Assembly (NCBI GenBank): GCA_905234265.1
Contig: CAJOHJ010000004.1
Coordinates: 1-49,875, forward strand
Origin: an uncultured Prevotella sp.
GTDB taxonomy: Bacteria > Bacteroidota > Bacteroidia > Bacteroidales > Bacteroidaceae
Length of the DNA: 49,875 nt
Direction: 5' to 3'
A program made the translations under genes and the position numbers. The notes below the pieces were generated by a model that was not told the DNA's origin, did not search any database, and worked only from the letters and a program-made list of their open reading frames with translations. Shown in pieces: positions 43,748-49,875 of this stretch. The first letter of the stretch is position 1. Every line of letters begins with the position of its first letter.

Positions 43748-46366
43748 CTATCTGATGCACAACTTCTTTGCAAAACGGTAAAGCTCGCCGACGAACAGCA
43801 CGGGCGACGTGCCGACGATTATCAGCATCCATGTGTGCCACGACAGCGGCACCGTGCGGAACATGCGTCCGCCAAAGGTGACTATCAGCCACTGTCCGGC
43901 AATTATCAGGGCCAGCACAAGCAGGAAACTCCTGCATGCCCACAGGCGGCGGAAGGCTGAGTGACAGGACCCCAGCTGACGGGCATTGAACATGTTCCAC
44001 CACTGCAGCATGACGAAGATGGTGAAAAACACCGTCAGCTCCCAGGTGTCTACTCCGGCCACCTTTTCGAAATACCACAACAGCGCAAACATGGCCGCTG
44101 CAAACAGCACTCCGCACAGCAGAATGCCGCGGCCCATGCCGGCGGTGATGATGAAGGCACGGCTGCTGCGCGGCTGCTCGCCCATCACCTCGCGCGACGG
44201 CGGCAGGGAGGCCAGAGCCATGGCGGCGAAGGTGTCCATGATGAGGTTCACCCACAGTATCTGGGTAATGGTCAGCGGCATCTCTGTGCCTATCAGCGAG
44301 CCTGACAGCACCAGCAGCAGGGCGGCCACGTTGACCGTCAACTGGAAGAAGATGAAGCGCTGGATGTTCTTGTATAATGAGCGGCCCCACATGACGGCAT
44401 TGACAATGCTGCGGAAAGAGTCGTCGATGAGGGTTATGTCGCTGGCTTCCTTGGCAACGCTGGTGCCACTGCCCAGCGAGAGTCCCACATGGGCGCGGTT
44501 AAGAGCTGGAGCGTCGTTGGTGCCGTCGCCGGTGACGGCCACCACTTCGCCACGCTGCTGCAAGAGTGACACAAGACGCTGCTTGTCGGTGGGGCGCGCG
44601 CGGCTCATAACCCTCAGGGTGCCAACCATCTGCAAGGCCTGCGCGTCGTCCATGGCAGCAAATTCAGGGCCTGTAATAGTGGATATGCCGTCCCGTGGCG
44701 AGGAGCCGCCATCGGCCTGCGAGGTGTCTATAATGCCTGCATGGCGCGCTATTTCTACGGCCGTGGCCTCCGTGTCACCGGTAACCACCTTGATGTCGAT
44801 GCCTGCCTGGCGGCACTGGCTGACAGCTGACGGAACGTCGGAGCGCAACGGGTCGCTGATGGCAACGTCGGCAGTGCGGCGAAGGGCTGGCAGCTCGGCA
44901 GGTATAGAACATGTCAACGCATCCACGCCGGCAGAGGCCAGCTCCAGCGTACGCATGCCCTTACGCTGGCGCTCGCCGAGCCACTCTTGTACACCAGCAA
45001 GCTCGCCGGCGGACATGCCGCAAAGGGACATGACTATCTCTGGAGCGCCCTTGACGAACAGCTGACGACGGCCGTCTCTTTCGACAAGGGTTGCCATATA
45101 CTTACGCTCGGTGCTGAAAGGCAGGCGGTCTAACACGTGATAGCCGCTGCGCAGTAGCCGATAGTCGGTGCCGGCATTGGCCATCCAACGCAAAAGGGCC
45201 ACCTCCGTGGGATTGCCGATGCCGCTGCCGTCGGCACTAAGCTCGGCAGTGGTGTTCAAGGCTATCTCGGCGAAAAGCTCTCCCCCGTCGCTGCCGGACA
45301 GTGCATTGACGTCGCTGACCATCATGCGATTCTCGGTAAGCGTGCCGGTCTTGTCGGTGCAAATCACCGTCACGGCGCCGATGGTTTCAGAAGCCTGCAG
45401 CTTCCGCACAAGATTGTTCGACTTCAGCATGCGGCGCATGTTCAGCGCAAGCGCCAGCGTGACAGCCATCGGCAGGCCCTCGGGGACGGCCATCACAATC
45501 AGCGTGACGGCCATCATGAAATACTTCAGCACCACAGCACCCATGGACATATAGTCCGACGTGTGCCACAGGGGATTGGTAAGCATGTCGTGGATGGTGA
45601 ATGCCAGAAAACTGACTATGGCTACCGCACTGCCGGCCTTGCTGATAAGCCGCGCGAGGCGGTCTAACTGGATGTTCAAAGGGGTCTTGACACCGGTAAT
45701 GTCGGTGGCCTGACGGGCCACCTTGCCGATTTCCGTGGCGTCGCCGACGGCTGTCACCAGGAAATGGCCGCTGCCGCCGACAACCATCGACGAGCGCAAA
45801 AGCATGTCGGCAGGATAGGTGGCGCCAGCGTCATCGGTGCCAATGCCTTTCTCGGCCATCTGCTCGCCAGTGAGGGATGACTCGTCGACCTGCAAGCCGT
45901 CGGCAGTGACAAGACGGCCGTCGGCAGGCACTTCGTCACCGGTCTCGACAATCACAAGGTCGCCAACGACAACGTCACGGCGCGCTATCTCGACGACGCT
46001 GCCGTCGCGGACTACCTTGACGGGCTGCTCCTCGTCGGCCTGCATAAGAACGTCGAACTTGCGCGCTGCGTCGCGCTCGAAATAAAAACCTACCGTGGTG
46101 GCCAGGAAGACGGCAAGCAGAATGCCTATGGTCTCTATGTATTCGCCTGTGAAGAATGACAGGCAGAGCGACACTAAGGAGGCTATCAGAAGGATGGTCA
46201 CCATAGGGTCGTTGTACTTCTCCAAATACTGACGCCAAACTGACTGTCTGCGTGGCGGTGTAAGCACGTTCTCACCATGCTCACGGCGGCTGGCAGCTGC
46301 TTCGGCAGTCGTTAATCCGTTTGTTTTCACGTGGGCAAAGGTACAAAATTGACTGAGTAAACACAT
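43748..46366 (-). CDS. Calcium-transporting P-type ATPase
   Basis: P-type ATPases of group II pump Ca2+ out of the cytosol using an aspartyl phosphate. The 872-residue protein has ten predicted membrane segments, with the ion-site motif PEGLPMAVTLAL, the phosphorylation site DKTGTLTENRMM, and the hinge TGDGTNDAPALNRAHVG. The ATG at 46366 is given. However, a TACCTTTG promoter box at 46336-46343 lies inside that reading frame, so the real start may be the GTG at 46330 (860 residues) on a nearly leaderless mRNA. Calcium specificity is by family, not proven. Confidence 0.92.
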   Translation of the reverse strand: MCLLSQFCTFAHVKTNGLTTAEAAASRREHGENVLTPPRRQSVWRQYLEKYNDPMVTILLIASLVSLCLSFFTGEYIETIGILLAVFLATTVGFYFERDAARKFDVLMQADEEQPVKVVRDGSVVEIARRDVVVGDLVIVETGDEVPADGRLVTADGLQVDESSLTGEQMAEKGIGTDDAGATYPADMLLRSSMVVGGSGHFLVTAVGDATEIGKVARQATDITGVKTPLNIQLDRLARLISKAGSAVAIVSFLAFTIHDMLTNPLWHTSDYMSMGAVVLKYFMMAVTLIVMAVPEGLPMAVTLALALNMRRMLKSNNLVRKLQASETIGAVTVICTDKTGTLTENRMMVSDVNALSGSDGGELFAEIALNTTAELSADGSGIGNPTEVALLRWMANAGTDYRLLRSGYHVLDRLPFSTERKYMATLVERDGRRQLFVKGAPEIVMSLCGMSAGELAGVQEWLGERQRKGMRTLELASAGVDALTCSIPAELPALRRTADVAISDPLRSDVPSAVSQCRQAGIDIKVVTGDTEATAVEIARHAGIIDTSQADGGSSPRDGISTITGPEFAAMDDAQALQMVGTLRVMSRARPTDKQRLVSLLQQRGEVVAVTGDGTNDAPALNRAHVGLSLGSGTSVAKEASDITLIDDSFRSIVNAVMWGRSLYKNIQRFIFFQLTVNVAALLLVLSGSLIGTEMPLTITQILWVNLIMDTFAAMALASLPPSREVMGEQPRSSRAFIITAGMGRGILLCGVLFAAAMFALLWYFEKVAGVDTWELTVFFTIFVMLQWWNMFNARQLGSCHSAFRRLWACRSFLLVLALIIAGQWLIVTFGGRMFRTVPLSWHTWMLIIVGTSPVLFVGELYRFAKKLCIR
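46336..46343 (-). promoter_or_regulatory. Possible -7 box at the P-ATPase start
   Basis: TACCTTTG on the minus strand, followed five bases later by the in-frame GTG at 46330. No good -33 element was found. If real, the mRNA begins at or next to the start codon. Confidence 0.5.
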
Positions 46367-46449
46367 ATTTTATTTAACAATACTTTCTATTTTTTGTATA
46401 AATAGCCTATTTTATAACAAAAACACTTGTAGGATTAACAATTTTATAG

Positions 46450-46457
46450 TAATTTTG
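46450..46457 (+). promoter_or_regulatory. Probable -7 box for the succinate dehydrogenase operon
   Basis: TAATTTTG, 76 bases upstream of the cytochrome b start, in a very AT-rich leader. Confidence 0.5.
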
Positions 46458-46533
46458 TACCCTAAAACTGTTATTAATACCTAATTACAAGTATTTTCAA
46501 GTTCAAAAATTATTAATAATTTAAATTCAACTT

Positions 46534-47244
46534 ATGTGGTTAATTAATTCATCTATCGGTCGAAAGGTTGTAATGTCCGTTACAGGTCTGGCGCTGATTT
46601 TGTTCCTGACGTTCCACTGCGCCATGAACGTTGTCGCCCTGTTTTCCGGTGAGGCTTACAACATGATTTGCGAACTGCTGGGTGCCAACTGGTATGCCGT
46701 TGTGGCTACTATAGGTCTGGCTGCGCTGGCACTGATTCACATTGTCTTCGCCTTCATACTGACGGCTCAGAACCGTAAGGCGCGCGGCGACAATCGCTAC
46801 GAGGTGGCTACCACTGTCAACGGTGGAAGCACTGCTGAAGCATGGGCATCTGGCAACATGCTCGTGCTGGGACTCATCATTCTCGTCGGACTGCTGCTGC
46901 ACTTGTATCACTTCTGGAGCAAGATGATGCTCGCAGAAATTATTGGCACCACGGCCGGACACCTGCCCACCGACGGCTTTGCATTCATCATCGACACCTT
47001 CGGCGACCCTGTCAACGTGGTTCTCTACGTCATCTGGATCTGCGCCATTTGGTTCCACCTGGCTCACGGCTTCTGGTCGGCAATGCACACACTGGGACTC
47101 AGCGGCAAGATTTGGCAGAAGCGCATGCAGTGCATCGGACTCATCTACGTGTCGCTGCTAATGCTGGGCTTCCTCGTTGTCGTGCTGGCTTTCGCCTTCA
47201 AGTGCGCTCCCAGCCTCTACTGCTATGCAGGTAGCTGCTGCTAA
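46534..47244 (+). CDS. sdhC: Succinate dehydrogenase/fumarate reductase cytochrome b subunit
   Basis: This 236-residue protein with five predicted membrane helices and several His residues in them (FHCAMNVV, ALIHIVFAF, HLYHFW, WFHLAHGFWSAMH) fits the di-heme cytochrome b of Bacteroidetes-type quinol:fumarate reductases. It anchors the flavoprotein and iron-sulfur subunits and exchanges electrons with menaquinone. In fermenting Bacteroidales the complex mainly reduces fumarate to succinate. It heads the operon and is followed after 40 bases by the flavoprotein gene. Confidence 0.94.
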   Translation: MWLINSSIGRKVVMSVTGLALILFLTFHCAMNVVALFSGEAYNMICELLGANWYAVVATIGLAALALIHIVFAFILTAQNRKARGDNRYEVATTVNGGSTAEAWASGNMLVLGLIILVGLLLHLYHFWSKMMLAEIIGTTAGHLPTDGFAFIIDTFGDPVNVVLYVIWICAIWFHLAHGFWSAMHTLGLSGKIWQKRMQCIGLIYVSLLMLGFLVVVLAFAFKCAPSLYCYAGSCC

Positions 47245-47284
47245 TTATGCATCATGAATTAAGAATTAAGCATTAAATAAGATT

Positions 47285-49264
47285 ATGGCTAAAGTATTAG
47301 ATTCAAAGATTCCTGCAGGCGCAGTGCCTGAGAAATGGAAGGAATATAAGGCTCATCAGCGTCTGGTAAACCCGAAGAACAAGCTGAAGCTCGACGTCAT
47401 CGTCGTAGGAACGGGTCTGGCCGGCGCATCGGCTGCCGCTTCGCTCGGCGAGATGGGCTTCAACGTTATTAACCTGTGCATTCAGGACTCGCCACGCCGC
47501 GCCCACTCTATCGCTGCACAGGGTGGTATCAATGCCGCCAAGTGCTACCAGAACGACGGTGACTCTGTCTACCGTCTGTTCTACGACACCGTGAAGGGTG
47601 GTGACTATCGTGCCCGTGAGGCTAACGTCTATCGTCTTGCTGAAGTCTCGAACAACATCATCGACCAGTGCGTTGCTCAGGGCGTTCCCTTTGCCCGTGA
47701 ATACGGTGGCATGCTGGCCAACCGCTCATTCGGTGGCGCTCAGGTAAGCCGCACATTCTACGCAAAGGGCCAGACGGGCCAGCAGCTGCTGCTCGGTGCC
47801 TACTCTTCGCTCTCTTGTCAGGTGAAGGCTGGTAAGGTGAAACTCTACACTCGTTACGAGATGGAGGACGTGGTAATCGTCAACGGCCGCGCACGTGGCA
47901 TCATCGCCAAGAACCTTGTGACAGGCCAGCTGGAGCGTTTCTCGGCTAATGCTGTCGTCATCGCTACTGGCGGTTATGGTAACACCTACTTCCTGTCTAC
48001 TAACGCCATGGGATGCAACTGCACCGCTGCCGTTCAGTGCTATCGCAAGGGTGCCTACTTTGCTAATCCTTCTTACGTTCAGATTCACCCCACCTGTATC
48101 CCCGTTCATGGCGACAAGCAGTCTAAGCTGACGCTGATGTCGGAGTCGCTGCGTAACGACGGCCGCATCTGGGTTCCCAAGAAGATTGAGGACGCCAAGG
48201 CTCTGCAGCAGGGAACGAAGCAGGGATGGGAAATTCCTGAGGAAGACCGCGACTACTATCTGGAGCGCCGCTATCCGGCATTCGGCAACCTCGTTCCGCG
48301 TGACGTGGCTTCACGTGCCGCCAAGGAGCGTTGCGACAAGGGCTTCGGCGTGAACAATACAGGTCTGGCTGTATTCCTTGACTTCTCGGAGTCTATCAAC
48401 CGCCTGGGCATCGACGTCATCATGCAGCGCTACGGCAACCTCTTTGAGATGTACGAGGAGATTACCGACGTGTTCCCCGGCGACGTTGCCAACGAAATCA
48501 ACGGTGTGAAATACTACAAGCCCATGATGATTTATCCAGCCATACACTATACGATGGGCGGCATCTGGGTTGACTACGAGCTGCAGACCACTATCCCCGG
48601 CCTGTTCGCTATCGGTGAGTGTAACTTCTCTGACCACGGTGCTAACCGTCTGGGTGCCTCAGCTCTGATGCAGGGTCTGGCCGACGGTTACTTCGTACTG
48701 CCTTACACCATCCAGAACTATCTTGCCGACCAGGCCGTCTGGCCGAAGGTCAGCACCGATCTGCCCGAATTCGCTGAGGCAGAGAAGAAGGTGGATGCAG
48801 AACTCGACCGTCTGCTGAACATCAAGGGTAAGCGCAGTGTTGACTCTATCCACAAGGAACTCGGCCACATCATGTGGGAGTACGTTGGCATGGGCCGCAC
48901 TGCTGAGGGCCTGAAGACTGGCTTGAAGAAAATGCACGAACTGGAGAAGGAATTCGACACCAACCTGTTCGTTCCCGGCACGAAGGAGGGTCTGAACGTC
49001 GAACTCGACAAGGCCATCCACCTGCGCGACTTCTTCACCATGGGCCAGCTGGTTGCTTTCGATGCGCTCTCTCGTAACGAGTCCTGCGGCGGTCACTTCC
49101 GCGAGGAATACCAGACCGAGGAAGGCGAAGCAAAGCGCGACGACGAGAACTACTTCTACGTAGGCTGCTGGGAGTACAAAGGTAAGGGCAACGAACCCGA
49201 ACTCATCAAGGAGCCTCTCGAATATGAAGCAATTAAAGTACAAACCCGTAATTATAAGAATTAA
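47285..49264 (+). CDS. sdhA: Succinate dehydrogenase/fumarate reductase flavoprotein subunit
   Basis: This subunit oxidises succinate or reduces fumarate at a covalently bound FAD. The 659-residue sequence has the dinucleotide fold [19 protein letters not shown] at the N-terminus. The FAD-linking His sits in [15 protein letters not shown], and the active-site segments include HPTCIP and the [18 protein letters not shown] region. The length and inserts fit the Bacteroidetes form. It is five bases upstream of the iron-sulfur subunit gene. Confidence 0.97.
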   Translation: MAKVLDSKIPAGAVPEKWKEYKAHQRLVNPKNKLKLDVIVVGTGLAGASAAASLGEMGFNVINLCIQDSPRRAHSIAAQGGINAAKCYQNDGDSVYRLFYDTVKGGDYRAREANVYRLAEVSNNIIDQCVAQGVPFAREYGGMLANRSFGGAQVSRTFYAKGQTGQQLLLGAYSSLSCQVKAGKVKLYTRYEMEDVVIVNGRARGIIAKNLVTGQLERFSANAVVIATGGYGNTYFLSTNAMGCNCTAAVQCYRKGAYFANPSYVQIHPTCIPVHGDKQSKLTLMSESLRNDGRIWVPKKIEDAKALQQGTKQGWEIPEEDRDYYLERRYPAFGNLVPRDVASRAAKERCDKGFGVNNTGLAVFLDFSESINRLGIDVIMQRYGNLFEMYEEITDVFPGDVANEINGVKYYKPMMIYPAIHYTMGGIWVDYELQTTIPGLFAIGECNFSDHGANRLGASALMQGLADGYFVLPYTIQNYLADQAVWPKVSTDLPEFAEAEKKVDAELDRLLNIKGKRSVDSIHKELGHIMWEYVGMGRTAEGLKTGLKKMHELEKEFDTNLFVPGTKEGLNVELDKAIHLRDFFTMGQLVAFDALSRNESCGGHFREEYQTEEGEAKRDDENYFYVGCWEYKGKGNEPELIKEPLEYEAIKVQTRNYKN

Positions 49265-49269
49265 CGACT

Positions 49270-49875
49270 ATGGCTAAGAATATAAGTTTCACTATTAAAT
49301 TTTGGCGTCAGAATGGTCCGAAAGATGTGGGTCACTTCGATACTCACGAAATGCACGACATTCCCGATGACACCTCTTTCCTGGAGATGCTTGACATCCT
49401 GAACGAGGAACTCATCAACGAGGGCAAGGAGCCCTTCGTGTTCGACCACGACTGCCGCGAGGGCATCTGCGGCATGTGTTCACTCTACATCAACGGCACG
49501 CCTCACGGCAAGACAGAGCGCGGCGCAACCACCTGTCAGCTCTACATGCGCCGCTTCAACGACGGCGACGTCATCACCGTCGAGCCTTGGCGCTCTGCAG
49601 CCTTCCCTGTAATCAAGGACTGCATGGTAGACCGCAACGCCTTCGACAAAATCATCCAGGCTGGCGGCTATACAACCATCCGCACCGGTCAGGCTCAGGA
49701 CGCCAACGCCATTCTCATCCCCAAGGAGGATGCCGACGAGGCTATGGACTGCGCATCGTGCATCGGCTGTGGCGCCTGCGTCGCTGCTTGTAAGAATGGC
49801 TCTGCCATGCTCTTCGTATCGTCGAAGGTGTCTCAGCTCGCCCTGCTTCCACAGGGTCGCGTAGAGGCAGCACGT
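49270..49875 (+). CDS. sdhB: Succinate dehydrogenase/fumarate reductase iron-sulfur subunit (partial)
   Basis: The gene starts five bases after sdhA and runs off the window end; 202 codons are visible without a stop. The [2Fe-2S] ligands are seen in [15 protein letters not shown] with a later Cys (TTCQLYM). The first C-terminal cluster motif [14 protein letters not shown] is also present. It transfers electrons between FAD and the cytochrome b hemes. About 50 C-terminal residues, including the remaining cluster Cys, are expected beyond the edge. Confidence 0.96.
   Translation, partial: MAKNISFTIKFWRQNGPKDVGHFDTHEMHDIPDDTSFLEMLDILNEELINEGKEPFVFDHDCREGICGMCSLYINGTPHGKTERGATTCQLYMRRFNDGDVITVEPWRSAAFPVIKDCMVDRNAFDKIIQAGGYTTIRTGQAQDANAILIPKEDADEAMDCASCIGCGACVAACKNGSAMLFVSSKVSQLALLPQGRVEAAR

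Overview
The window looks like a chromosomal segment of a Bacteroidales bacterium, most likely a moderately high-GC member of the Prevotellaceae. The evidence is a 1270-residue RpoB and 1438-residue RpoC of the Bacteroidetes type, a DUF3467 gene between rpoC and rpsL, lineage markers such as DUF4254 next to a family 9 glycosyltransferase, weak Shine-Dalgarno sequences, and many promoters of the Bacteroidetes form TTTG-N19/20-TAnnTTTG. No rRNA, CRISPR array, transposase or integrase of a mobile element is visible.

Positions 1-920 are mostly non-coding: one small putative secreted-protein ORF, a G9 tract, an 11-bp tandem repeat and two hairpins. Positions 921-18315 form an information-processing block on the minus strand. 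Read in the direction of transcription it is tRNA-Thr(UGU), tRNA-Tyr, tRNA-Gly, tRNA-Thr(GGU), tuf, tRNA-Trp, secE, nusG, rplK, rplA, rplJ, rplL, rpoB, rpoC, terminator, DUF3467, terminator, rpsL promoter, rpsL, rpsG, fusA, terminator. The tRNA-tuf-secE-nusG-rplKAJL-rpoBC order is the one known from Escherichia coli. Several intergenic gaps carry different short direct or inverted repeats. Upstream lie hpf, xerC and rpsU, also on the minus strand.

Positions 20098-24360 are accessory in character: a secreted transglutaminase-like protein, a Phd/RelE-type toxin-antitoxin pair, a palindromic repeat cluster, an M15 peptidase overlapping a small zinc-ribbon gene, and a UmuD-like self-cleaving peptidase joined to an unrecognised C-terminal domain. 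Positions 24362-30976 carry a polysaccharide flippase, upp, a FucP-type sugar permease, a SIMPL protein and a secreted M6 metalloprotease.

Positions 31016-37909 (minus strand) form a probable sugar-acid catabolic cluster: DapA-family aldolase, Na+/solute symporter, iron-dependent alcohol dehydrogenase, PdxA-family dehydrogenase and DUF1537-family kinase. A HigBA-type module and a perfect 19-bp inverted repeat split it in two. The kinase gene contains a 14-bp minisatellite whose copy number should switch its reading frame. The rest holds rubredoxin, a glycosyltransferase and DUF4254 upstream of that cluster, then ruvB-coaD-ybeY, a CPBP protease, ribF, a calcium-type P-ATPase and the succinate dehydrogenase/fumarate reductase operon, whose iron-sulfur subunit is cut by the window edge.

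The features most worth follow-up are the phase-variable-looking kinase in the split sugar-acid cluster, the UmuD-like fusion, and a dispersed terminator-like palindromic repeat family found at three loci.
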